The position numbers were made by a program, and so were the translations under genes. Below the pieces are notes generated by a model that saw nothing but the letters and a program-made list of their open reading frames with translations, was not told the DNA's origin and did not search any database. Positions 1 to 10,142 of a stretch of 64,000 bases of DNA are shown here, piece after piece. The first letter of the stretch is position 1. Each line of letters opens with the position of its first letter. The stretch comes from Primula veris (Eukaryota; Streptophyta; Magnoliopsida; Ericales; Primulaceae). Location: positions 10,823,697 through 10,887,696 of the forward strand of contig OY821741.1 of NCBI GenBank assembly GCA_963682055.1. The letters run 5' to 3'.

Positions 1-428
1 AGTTTTGTTTGTTTCAAATATTGCAAGTGTATTTTATATCCGACATAATAAATAAGTTAAGTGGAAAAGTCGAGAAAATAATATGCCGAGTAAAATAATT
101 GTCAGTAATCTTAGGATGAGAAGGAAATCACACATCTCCTTGCTCCTTTATAATCTCGTGCGACAAACGAGTTTCAGTTCACCACCTTTGGGGCTGAACG
201 AATTAAGAACCGGTCAACTTTATCGTATCTTGGAAAGGACGACAGACTGATGGCCGATGACAGCATCCTTTGCTTAGCGGGTTCGGCCAAAGCAACGTGC
301 TACGACTGGAACACGGCGTCCGATAGGGACGTCTATCCTTACAAACATCTTGCAGCAAGTATAAATAATCTCGTGACATCTCATAAAATCATTAAATGTG
401 TTTGGCATTTAGTTAGACTTGAGGGAGT
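1..428. other. Unrecognised sequence left of a copia gag fragment
   Basis: I recognise no gene. A + strand open frame at 250-549 overlaps the antisense gag remnant and has no family features. The stretch may be the continuation of the minus-strand copia element whose gag starts at 692, but no protease, integrase or RT motif is visible, so either the element is truncated here or the sequence is unrelated. Confidence 0.4.
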
Positions 429-692
429 CTATGCGTCGGAACTTTTGCTAGAGCTTGAAGTGAGTATTTTTGACTTCTTCTTCCTTTGTTTGCTCTTATT
501 ATATTTGGCGCAATCTCTTGTCATGTGGCCTTCCTTACCACAAGTATAGCAAACAAAATCGTTAGAATAAATTGATTTATTTGATGATTTACTTTTATGT
601 TTATGTTGGTCTTTTAGATTGAGCACTTCTTTGACAATTCTTCGAATTTCTATTTGTCCTACACACAAGTTATAATTGTACAAGTTTGCCAT
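429..692 (-). pseudogene. Ty1-copia gag fragment with CCHC zinc knuckle
   Basis: This 87-residue open frame carries a retroviral-type zinc knuckle (C-Y-T-C-G-K-E-G-H-M-T-R-D-C, about residues 48-61) followed by a lysine- and serine-rich tail. The C-x2-C-x4-H-x4-C motif is the nucleic-acid-binding signature of Gag. It lies on the minus strand just after a primer binding site (751-764) and an LTR, which is where gag should be. It is far shorter than a normal copia gag (over 200 residues) and no protease or pol frame follows, so it is a truncated remnant. Endogenous pararetroviruses also use CCHC knuckles, but the LTR plus PBS context favours copia. Confidence 0.6.
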
Positions 693-750
693 AGAGATCT
701 TAACTCTAAAATCGCTAGATTTTTATTTTATTTTACATGCAAGAGTCTCG

Positions 751-764
751 GCTCTGATACCAAT
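751..764 (-). other. Primer binding site (initiator tRNA-Met type)
   Basis: Read on the minus strand the site is ATTGGTATCAGAGC, complementary to the 3' end of plant initiator tRNA-Met and directly abutting the LTR. It sets the element's direction as right to left and supports the LTR boundary at 765. It is not a tRNA gene. Confidence 0.75.
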
Positions 765-803
765 TGTTGTCCCATGCGGCTAAACCTTAGAGGGAAAAGG
801 GGA

Positions 804-822
804 GGGGGGGGGGGGGGGGGGG
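804..822. repeat. 19-base G homopolymer
   Basis: An uninterrupted run of 19 G (complement C19) inside the putative LTR close to its PBS-proximal end. Homopolymers of this length are prone to replication slippage and assembly error, so the exact length should not be trusted. G runs can also form quadruplexes. Confidence 0.85.
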
Positions 823-1550
823 TGAATAAAGTTTTAGGCATTTTTCGTGGAATTAAATCTTAAACGCAACTAACAACCCAACTAACTACACAATCAATAA
901 ACTTGTGCAATAATAATTAATATTAAAGTTAAATCATTCACGCAAATAACAATATAGATGGGGAAAGTAAAGAGTACGGAAGAGATGGCACCACGATATA
1001 TAGAGGTTCGGCAAACCCGCCTATTTCTCTCCTGTGTATTCACGCTACCGAGTATTTCACTATAATTTTTTTCCTAAAATTACAACCTAACGAGATAATC
1101 GACCGATTAAGCTCCCCCTCACTCTATGAATATCCCGAATGAAAAGACCTAGAGCTTTTAAGCAACACTCGCTTGCAAAGTCTCTACCCTATCACTCGCT
1201 CATAAATGAGGTTATAATTCACTCTAAAATTTTAATCGAAAGTGTATCGCTCAGACACAAATATTCTCGAATTTTTTATAAGATTACAATTAGAGTACAC
1301 TCAAGAATTTATAAGATTACAAGTGAGAATTGTGTAGTATAAAGCCTTTTCTTTCTTTGATCTTGTATTGAAATTATATGGAGATTGGGTGTGTGATTGG
1401 TGTGTTTATGAGAGGTATTTGGGGGTTTTTGTAGACCAAAAATGTCTATTGGATCTCTCATGACCATTTGGAGTGGTTAATAGCTTTACCCAATTGTTAA
1501 AACCACTTTTTGAAAAAGTTAAAAAACTGTTTTTTGTGATCTGCACTTTG

Positions 1551-1740
1551 ACCCACCGGTGGGTGTCTTCTAACCCATTGGTGGGTGAAATCTTTGCTGG
1601 TTCTGGAACATTAACCAACTGGTGGGTTATGTATAACCACTGGTGGGTAGTACCTGAGAAAATCCTCATTGTTCTGTCCACTTGACCCACAGGTGGGTTA
1701 TGTATTATCGACCGGTGGTTTCTGTATTATCCACCGGTGG
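1551..1740. repeat. Array of seven GGT-centred palindromic motifs
   Basis: Seven variants of an ACCCACCGGTGGGT-like palindrome occur in 190 bp: 1551-1564, 1573-1586, 1614-1627, 1636-1648, 1685-1698, about 1709-1719 and 1731-1740. The first is a perfect 14-bp palindrome; others vary in the centre (ATTGG, ACTGG, ACAGG) but keep the flanking ACCCA or GGTGGGT half. Spacing is irregular. The array sits in the outer (U3-like) part of the LTR, where enhancer-type repeats are common; any regulatory role is inference. Confidence 0.7.
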
Positions 1741-1887
1741 TTTCTGTGTTGAACTTTTGACTTTGAAATGCTCGTAACTTGCTTGTTCGGACTTTAAATT
1801 TACTTCTGTTTGTACCGTTGGCTTCGTTATCGAATGATCTATCATTTTAAGGTCCTGAAATATACATTTTCTATTTTTGAAAAGGAC

Positions 1888-2536
1888 AAAGCATTATATC
1901 ACCGAAGTTACAATTTGTTTGTTTACACAAATTGTATTCGGTATTATATCAGATATAATACTAATTATACTACATTTTAAGCTAATAAGGGGGTATAACT
2001 AATAACAAATATATGGTGGTATTATCTATCCCACTAATAGTACCAATTTATATACCGATTATTTTATCATGCAAACAAACATGGCCTATGTATAATCAAT
2101 TTTATTACCCATGTTATTTTGTAATAGAAATATATGTTTTCTAAACATCTTTAGAAAACAGATATTCTTTCATACGTACATGATTCCAATTGCTATTTCA
2201 ATAAATAAGTGATTATGTACTATATATATATATATATGCATGTCGGATTGGTTTTCATCTATGTTTAGAGAATACTTTCAATATTGATTTTTATGTTCAA
2301 CAAAATCTATAAAGGAATGACATTATTTATACTTATGCACATATAAATATAATTTATATGAGTTTTATTGAATGATATGGGACGATTTATGTGAATGATT
2401 TTGTTATACATAAACGATTTGATACACATATTATGTGGAAAAGTATATGAAAAATAAACGTTTGCCTAATGTTCCGAGTACAGTTAAGCATTTTAGTTAC
2501 AACTAAATAGTTAAGAGAGAATAGTAAATAACAAGA
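1888..2536. other. AT-rich stretch without recognisable gene
   Basis: No coding potential seen. It contains a short (TA)n microsatellite near 2218-2237. Nothing else recognised. Confidence 0.5.
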
Positions 2537-2800
2537 GACATTTTTAAACGAAGTTCGACAAGCTCACCTTGTCTACGTCTCCGAGGCACTCATCCAATTT
2601 TATCAATATTGAAAAGGAACAATGATAAGACTCGAGACTTAAAATATCATGACTCACTCATGTATATGCCTATGTTAACATCTTTAAATCACAACTATCA
2701 ATCTCTAATAGCATCCCGCAACGATATATTTAAGTTTGTTTCTCTCTCATATATCCCCGCTTTTGATCTCTCTAATCAGATGTCTACATTGTAAAACACA
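2537..2800 (-). repeat. Diverged copia LTR core remnant
   Basis: Around 2555-2605 the + strand shows CTACGTCTCCGAGGCACT next to an aagttcgacaagctcacctt-like stretch. The same block (CTACGTCTCCGGGG plus gagttcaccca) occurs in the copia LTRs at 50085 and 58885, downstream of their TATA region. The homology is limited to this core and I cannot define LTR ends. Confidence 0.35.
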
Positions 2801-5800
2801 TAAATAGTAAAGGCTAATAGCTTTATTTATAGTCTTACAAGATAATCCTAATCAAAATAAAATAATAAGTATTTCCTTTTTCTTTTCATTCCTTATTTGT
2901 TTAGAAGTCTTCTTTCCTTATTCTTCAAGTCTTCTATTCCTCCAATTCCAACAAGGAAACGTCTTCAATATCTTCATTCTGATCTTCTGAGATTGTTTCA
3001 AATCTTCTATACTTGATTTCCACACGTCTTGGATCTTCTAGAATATCTTTGAATGAATCTTGAGCTCCAAGTTTCTGTTGGTCAGTTTCAGTTGCAACTT
3101 ACACATGTACTTGATCATTTCTTGACAGAAACGTTACACAATACGGGTATGTATACTGAGAGTTTTTATGAATATCTCAAACTATTATTACCAATATGAT
3201 GACAAATAATATGTCAATAGTAACAGTATATAAATTGTAATCATACCTTCATAATATATATCATGAAATAAATAACAAAACTTATTAACAAGTACAGTAT
3301 TTCAATTAATGTTGATTTGAATATTTGAGTTTCATGTAAAAATTTGAGATAATTGATTTTTATTTAAGGATTTGAATTATTAAAATGATTAATAATTTTC
3401 GGGACCAGTAATGATATTTGAGGAACATGCCTATTAAGTGAGGTGACCTTAACTGATTTGTAAATCCAAGGAACATGCCTATTTAATGTGGGTGATGTTG
3501 GTGGCTAGAGAATAAACTACTTAAATGAGTGACTTTAGTCTCTTAACAGCTTTGAAACATGTCTCTTAAGTGTGGTGGTGACCTTAGCCGGATTGTCTTA
3601 AAGGGATTCCCTAGAGTGCCAACAAATGTGACTTTAAGTACGATAGTTGGATCCAACAATTAGAGAGAAAATAATTTATGGCAATGAATTTAAGTCTGGT
3701 TGCAAGTTTGATTTTAGTATTATTTAATTTTGGTGAGAAATAAGTAGTTTATTGGTTTATATTTCTTGATCTATGTTTTAGTTTTATAATTTAAACTTAT
3801 TTTATTTATATAAACACACATGGGCTAAAATTGAAAGAATTCAACTTATTTCTTTCTTTTTTTTCATTACAAAAATCCATACTATATTTTTCAAAGACGG
3901 ATTGTAAAAACTTTCTTCTTATAGGTATGATTACTATTCACTAAGCTCATCTGTTTTATCCTCCTTTTAATCTTTTCAGATAAATACAAGTTATTTAGAG
4001 TCGGAGTTGAGTCGGGTGGGACCACGATCTCAATGTTGTTTAAGTTTCTTTTATACTGCCAATATAGTTATAAAAGTTGTTATTATGAGAATATGATTTC
4101 GTTGTACGAAAAATTTTGTGATGTTAAACTATATATAATTTGTGTTCAATTAACAAGTTTTATGAGTATTGGAAGAAAATTTATAACTTTGAGTTTTAGA
4201 CTTCGTGTAACACGGGTCAAGTTACGTGTTCTTTAGCCGTGTGACATCTATTAAATTTGGGGTTTTACAATTCTTTATTTATTAATCCAGTTAACATAAA
4301 GAATTAATTCATAAGACCTGCTAAAGATTAAGAAATACTAATAAACAAAGACACAATTATGGCCACATCACACTTGCATAATGATAAAACAAACGTTTCC
4401 AAGCTTAAACTAATTGATCGACCAATTTCGTATTTCCAAAATGAATAATGATGGGACACAAAGTCAACTAATATAAAAGAGAGATAAAATAGTTAAAAGT
4501 TTTTACGAATCCGACATAAATAATTATACCATTAACATCTGATACTCAAAAGTTATATCACTAAACTTCTTTTTTGCCTTGTGTACGAATTAATTAATCC
4601 AGTCTTCAAGATACTCATCCAAATTAACATCCGATACTCAAAAGTTGCATGGGTCACTCTCGCTTGACATAATTTCTTTTAACTTCCAAATAAACAAAAA
4701 TTAAGCTAGCTACTTGATCCATAATTTTGCTAATTTGTCTTGTGATCACAACTTAGATTCAAAATTTTGTTGTTCGTACATACTTACAAAGTTGTGAGCT
4801 CTTGTTGAAGATTCATGTGACTGTATTGCAACTCTCATGCTATTTTACACCTCCATGAATTGTGGGAGCGTTTTTGTAATTAAATGGTAAGACAATTTAC
4901 TTTGTTGCCTTAGTTTTTTTTAGTCTTTGTAGTCCATTTCAGTGTGGTTGAATAGTACTTTATCCTCCTTTTCTTTTGATTGTATCTTGGCAAGTAGGTC
5001 CCAATCAGTTGTCCCGAGCAAAAATCATGTTGAAGTAGCGATAAGTTGGAAAAAGAAAACGACTCTAGAGAGAGAGAGATTCTCTAATAAAGCTCCTCAA
5101 TGGCGAATAAAAGACAGTAACATAAGATTCTTTATCATGAAAGATAAAATAGAAAAGGAAGCAAAGATTCAATCTTTCGACCCTCAATACCTGGGTTTGG
5201 TGTTGATCATCATACCTTGATTGATTGAATTTTTTAGAGATCTGTCTCCTTTATTGATGAAGAAATCGAAGGTAGTTGTATAAAGTTACAAAGAGTGGGG
5301 AGTAGATCATAAGGAAAGGTAGCAATTACCTTGAGGGGAATTTTGCTCGTTCAATCTACATCGAATATGGTTTTAGTCACTTCCTCTCTGATAACTCTCT
5401 GAATATGGTGGATTATAAGAAGATGAAGAGCAGAGCTTTACTCAAAGTCAATTGTTTCTATTTTACTTTAATGGAGTTGATGTTTTGCTTAAAAAAATTG
5501 AAGTAGCAAATAGTTAAACTATTGAAGATTGTTCAAGTTATCAAACGTTTGAATGTTTGTGTTTCTAAGTATAGGAATCGCAATTGTCTCTGAAATGATA
5601 ATTTGGGTCATATGACAATGACCAACGCGTATGTATAAATTACATAGTATTTACTAGTTACGCATCTATGGACTGTTACAAGGACATGGCATGGTGTTGT
5701 ATGTTTTACAAATTTCTTCTTAATTCAATGATTTGATTTATTTTTTTTGGATTTGGAATTCTAAATGCTAAATTGTGGAGTTCTAACAGTGTGTTAGATA

Positions 5801-5859
5801 CAATATGGGCATCATATATAAGATTGTTGGTTTTTATCCATTCAAATCAATGAAATTTC
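2801..5859. other. Intergenic AT-rich DNA, minor repeats only
   Basis: No convincing gene. A set of three diverged direct repeats lies at about 3420-3600 (each beginning gaacatgyct and ending in gtgaccttag-like sequence). A small repeat of ccgatactcaaaagttgcat type occurs near 4535 and 4625. The open frame at 4942-5220 has no family features. The text near 4205-4270 ends in ggggttttaca, which could be a worn LTR end, but no partner was found. Confidence 0.4.
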
Positions 5860-6199
5860 TCATATGACACAACTTCTAGCGGACGGATATTTTCGTCGAG
5901 AAGAAATTGAGCCGAAAAAAGATTTTCCTCTGGTGGAAATTGAGCCGGAAAAAGATTTTCGTCCGGTGGAAATTGAGCTGACAAAATACTATCGTTGCGA
6001 GTCTGACAAATTAAATTCGTCGGTCGATAGCCTTCACTGTCCGGCGAATTCAAATTTTCATCAGCTGTTGTCTTCCTCGATACTACATATCCGACATACA
6101 ATGCCGAAAAAAAATTCTCCGTCGGTTATTTAGGCGACAAATTGTTTTCTCTGCTGACAATTTTTTTTTTGTGGACTAAACGTTTTTTTCTTGTAGTGT
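5860..6199. mobile_element. CACTA-like non-autonomous element (right end)
   Basis: The right edge reads, on the minus strand, CACTACAAGAAAAAAACG, the typical terminal sequence of plant CACTA elements. Inside lie about three direct copies of a roughly 30-bp unit containing gagccg-aaaaagattttc (5910-5970) and several CGACGG-type motifs, as expected for CACTA subterminal repeats. The left terminus was not identified, so the left coordinate is approximate. The long open frames on both strands here come from the repeats, not from a gene. Confidence 0.45.
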
Positions 6200-7279
6200 T
6201 TTATTTGATATCATCTAATACAAATCACATTATAGTTGGCTTTTATCATGTTTTGTATCATGTGTTATGCCATTTTTTTAGTTTTATACCCTTAATTCTT
6301 AATTTTTCGGTTTTGTACCCTGGATTCCGTCTTATTTTCGATATATTTGTTTTCCATCCAATTTGGACGACAAAGTTGCAAGTTCAAGTCACGTGTTATT
6401 TTTCTGTTAGATTTAAGGACTGTTTAGTGTGGTAAGCATTGGTTTAATCGTTGGTTAATGCCAAAGTGATCCAACCTCTTGTACTAACTCCAATCATCCA
6501 ACAGTTTGATTAATAAAAAAATAACACATCTACAAACTGAAAACTATGTTATTTTAATATTTTATTTTTTAAAATTATTATCTTTATAATTAGGTTTCTT
6601 ATTTTACTACTACGTATTTTTTATAAAGGTTTTTTTTTTAAGCTTTGAGGGATATGGTATTTGAGTAGATAGATTTTTAAGGAGGGGTTACTTTTGTAAA
6701 CTCACCTCAAAAACAGGCATGTTCGCATCACGTGATCCATTTTGTCACGCCCCAAAATCCATAAACACGGATATCGAGTTATGACCTTTTTTTTAAAACA
6801 AAAGAAAATAGAACCTGTTGGTACAAAATTTGAATTTTTAAAAGAAATAAATTGCGAGCTAAAGGAACAATTAAACAATAAATAAATGCTTGCCAAACGC
6901 GGCTACACGACCAAAAGGTTTTAACAAAATTAAATAAGAAGAACTAAAAAAATGCAATTTGCCCGTAGGCTACAACCTCAAAACTGTTCTAAAATAAAAA
7001 GAAAGCGAAAGCCCCGAACCCATGACGTTGCAATGCAACAGTTCTTATCCAAACATGTCAGTCTAATAGGTACCTGAAATACAAAATTGTAACGGTGAGT
7101 CCCACGCACATAACTAGACGGGACGGCACCACAAATACCGTCACTCCATTCCATAAATGCAAGAGCTCACTAATCCTACGACTATGATGACCGACGTATA
7201 AAAATAAATATAATGACATTCTACAACTACGATAAATTAAATAAATTAAATAACGTCAACACAAATCTATAACAAACAT

Positions 7280-7645
7280 GGACCTCTCATGCCACCTACC
7301 ACAGTCCGTAAGGTAGGTCATTCCCTATCCACTCGGCCGTCTTCTGTCCCCGGAATTAGGAAGAGACAGAGACCATTGCTAACATAAAAGTAGATTTAAA
7401 GTGCGCACTTGGACCTCTCATGCCACCCGTCCCAGTCCGTAAGACGAGTCATTCCCTATCCCCACGGCCGTCTTCTGTCCCCGGAATTAGGAAGAGACAG
7501 AGACCATTGCTAACAGAAAAATAAATAGAGTGCACACTAGGACCTCTCATGCCACTCGCCCCAGTCCGTAAGACGAGTCATTCCCTATCCCCACTGCCGT
7601 CTTCTGTCCCCGGAATTAGGAAGAGACAGAGACCATTGCTAATGT
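7280..7645 (-). repeat. Three about 130-bp tandem hairpin units in the gypsy LTR
   Basis: Units start near 7280, 7411 and 7540 with GGACCTCTCATGCCAC. Each contains an arm-loop-arm around the constant loop CAGTCCGTAA and a second arm pair around CCCCGGAATTAGGAAGA. In unit 1 the first stem is ACCTACC/GGTAGGT (7294-7300, 7312-7318). All three units have the CTGTC/GACAG version of the second stem, unlike the ATGTC/GACAT version common in the other LTRs. Confidence 0.85.
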
Positions 7646-8056
7646 ATATATATTAAGGGCTCGGCCAATAATATTATACTATTCATATAACACAATCTCA
7701 TACGTATAAATATTAAGGCCTCGGTCGATAATATTATACTATTCAAATAACACAATCTCATACGTCACTTAACGTAATACAACATAATCCCAAAAGCATA
7801 GGTGCTAGATTCACCACTAGCCAAACAAGTCTAATCAACATAAAAACTCATTCAGGGATTTTAACAAACACCTTGTATGCGCAATATAAAACTCATCTTT
7901 ATTTCAACAATAATACCCAATTCCATCAACCACCATAATAATACATAATCAACGCATATAACAGGCAACCCATTAATATTATCATTAATCCGAAATCCAA
8001 AGACTAAATCCAAAATCAAATAAGTGAATTAAAAATATAACAACTAACCCCAATTA

Positions 8057-8544
8057 ACAATTTAAAACTTAATTAAAATAAAAATGCATAAACCCCCACT
8101 TGTATAATCGCTCTAAGCTCATGATTTGATCTCAGGATATGTACTGGCTATCACTCCTTTGAATCTGAAGAAAAGTTTTAACAAATCATAGACTTTAGAA
8201 TTAAGTGTATGATGAATGCAGATGCTAGTTATGAAAGAGATTTTGTTAATTTAAATTGTCAATGACCCAATTAATACTAATACTATCTACCATTGTGGAC
8301 TATTTAAAGTCTTCAAAAACCCATCTTAAACTACCAACTATATGGACATAAATGAAGATGTTGAGATATAGAAAGAGATAATACAGCTATACCAAAACAA
8401 AGACTTGCAAGAATAATGTAAATATAAAACTGATGTTGATATCCACTACTAACGAACAAAGCATATAACAAGTGGATAAAAGACTAAACAATAAAGCGGA
8501 CTGTAACAATTTAAAACCTAATTAAGATAAAAAGGCATAACCCC
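8057..8544. repeat. LTR-specific insert flanked by about 40-bp direct repeats
   Basis: The LTR text aacaatttaaaac-taatta at 8057-8097 recurs at 8504-8544. Between the copies lie about 405 bp absent from the other five gypsy LTRs of the window. This looks like an insertion with duplication of flanking LTR sequence, or an acquired segment. No gene or transposon end was recognised in it. Confidence 0.6.
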
Positions 8545-9200
8545 CAATTTCTAATAAACGCAAAACCAAATCCTAACATACACTCTCGTCTAGTCGCAAT
8601 GGATAACCCCCGTTATCTTAGCGTGTAGAGGAGATGATTCCGGTAATAATCCGCTAACGTGGTTTCTCTTCTTCTTCTTCTTCTTCTTCTCTTTTCTCTC
8701 TTTTTCTCTCTTTTCTCTTGGCTGATTTTTTAGGTTTAAAGGATTGAAAAGTGGGCTGATTTTAGGTATAGAAAAACTGTTTTTACAAAGTTTGTGGAAG
8801 CGAACTATTTGGTCACCAAAATTCTAAAAGCTAACTTTTAATCAAAATTATTAATAAACTACTCAATAATAACAAATCTTTAAAAACAAATCTATTGGGT
8901 CCTTTTTATTAGTAAAATTAGTAACAGGTTTTTAAAATAAGGTTTTTCGGAAGAGTTTCGGTTTTTGGCTAAAAATAAGTCGAGTGACCGGTTTTTGGTA
9001 AAATTTTGAATAAAACATTTTTGGATAAATAAATTCCTAATTAAAAACACTTATAAAAAATGCGGGATGTTACACATTTCATCCAAATTTGGATGAAAAC
9101 GTCCGTATCGAAAATAAGACGGAATTCAGGGTACAAAACTATAATCATAAGAATTAAAGGTGCAAAACTAAAAAAACGACATAGCATAGGGTACAACTCT

Positions 9201-9300
9201 ATTATACCATGCTTTTCTATAAAAACTCATCTTACAACCCCCATTTTCATTAACATTTTTTGCATGTCTACAATTTTTTTGGGGTTAAATTAACAAAATA
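9201..9300 (+). repeat. 5' fragment of the dispersed intron-containing unit
   Basis: The text around 9212-9252 (ttctataaaaactcatctta then attttcatt) matches the TATA-box region of the unit copies at 10281 and 23111. Only the promoter-proximal piece is present, cut on the left by the MITE and passing into unrelated AT- and CT-rich sequence on the right. Confidence 0.5.
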
Positions 9301-9356
9301 TACTAATTTTAAAACTAAATTAATAAAAGAAAACCCAATGCTATTCTCTCTCATTT

Positions 9357-10142
9357 ATGCGTTCAGTTCTCTCTCTCTCTCCTTCATTCTTATATGTATC
9401 TCTCTCCGATTCTACTCTCTCTCTCAAATCTCTCTCTCCGATCCTACTCTCTCTCCTAAATCTCTCTCCCCCTCATCTCACTCCTTTCCCTCACCACGAA
9501 AAGCCCCCATTGACCATCTCTCTCCTCCATTTGGTTGCAAGTTTTAAGCCCTGTTTGGTTGCAAGCTTTTTAATGCCTGATTGGCTACTAGCTTTTAAGA
9601 CATGTTTGATTGCAAGGTTAAAAGCTATTTTTTAAACATAGAAAAACGGATTAAAATATTTGCGGAAAATAGACTAAACTTAAAAAAATATTTTAAAATA
9701 TGTGCTAGAAAGAGATTAATTTTCTAACATGTTTTAAGTTTTTTTTTAGTGTTTGGTTGAATTATGAAGTTTCTTTAAAAAATTGGTTAAAAAAATTTGA
9801 TTTCATACTCTTTATATTTTTTATTTCATACCCTCTTTTTTCTTTTTTTCACACCCTCTTTTTTTTCCCGATTTCATGCCCACATTTTTTTCGATTTCAT
9901 ATATTTTTTCCTATTTCATGCTCTTTTTTTTTTTCTGATTTTATACCCTCTTTTTTCCCGATTTCATAAAAAAAAAATTTCCGATTTCATACCCTCTTCT
10001 TTTCGAGTTCATACCCTTTTTTAGATTTATATCCAAGTTTTTTTATTAATTAATTGAAAGTATGTTTTTGATAATATAACATTTGAGGGTATGTTTTTGT
10101 TAATATAATAGGGGTAATCTATGTTTTTGTTAATTACTCTTT
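9357..10142. repeat. Pyrimidine-rich region with CT tracts and a minisatellite
   Basis: 9365-9490 is made of CTCTCTC tracts. 9795-10025 is a minisatellite of about ten imperfect copies of a 20-25 bp unit, consensus cgatttcataccctctttttt, strongly strand-asymmetric (pyrimidines on +). The overlapping phenylalanine- and serine-rich open frames here are by-products of this composition and are not genes. 9540-9740 and 10026-10142 hold no recognised feature. Confidence 0.7.

Larger units (their letters stand above)
765..1887 (-). repeat. Probable copia LTR (5' LTR of the minus-strand fragment)
   Basis: The inner end is fixed by the adjoining PBS; on the + strand it begins TGTTGTCCC. The outer end is my estimate: GAAAAGGACA near 1887 would mirror an LTR starting TGTCC. 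The body holds a 19-G run and a cluster of GGT-centred palindromes. No second LTR or target-site duplication was found, so the outer border is uncertain. Confidence 0.4.
6743..9074 (-). mobile_element. Ty3-gypsy solo LTR, TSD CATTT
   Basis: The element begins TGTCACGCCCC and ends GGGATGTTACA. It is flanked by the 5-bp direct repeat CATTT (6738-6742 and 9075-9079), with no internal region, so it is a solo LTR left by LTR-LTR recombination. Orientation is minus, judged from the element at 25863-33076 where the PBS adjoins the TGTCACG end. At 2332 bp it is about 500 bp longer than its relatives here, mainly because of an extra block at 8098-8503. It carries the tandem hairpin repeats at 7280-7645 and a (CTT)n tract near 8665. 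Confidence 0.88.
6250..9200. mobile_element. MITE with about 115-bp terminal inverted repeats, split by an LTR
   Basis: The segment 6260-6375 is the inverted complement of 9080-9195 with modest divergence; shared blocks include ttttgtaccctg, attccgtcttattttcgata and ccaaatttgga. Removing the solo LTR at 6743-9074 plus one target-site duplicate leaves an element of roughly 600 bp with long terminal inverted repeats and no coding capacity, a typical MITE. The exact terminal bases and its own target duplication were not resolved. The sequence after its right arm resembles the 5' part of the intron-containing unit, so the MITE probably inserted into a copy of that unit. Confidence 0.55.

Noticed and set aside
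429..692. Endogenous pararetrovirus coat-protein zinc knuckle
   Set aside because: A PBS and LTR stand directly upstream, which pararetroviruses lack.
751..764. TGGTATCAGAG words as tRNA gene fragments
   Set aside because: Each adjoins an LTR end on the correct strand and has no cloverleaf around it; they are primer binding sites.
7280..7645. Regular repeats that might suggest a CRISPR array
   Set aside because: Units are contiguous, about 130 bp, without unique spacers, and lie inside plant LTRs.
9757..10024. Phe/Ser-rich open frames that look like membrane proteins
   Set aside because: They result from a pyrimidine-rich minisatellite; all frames of such DNA are hydrophobic.
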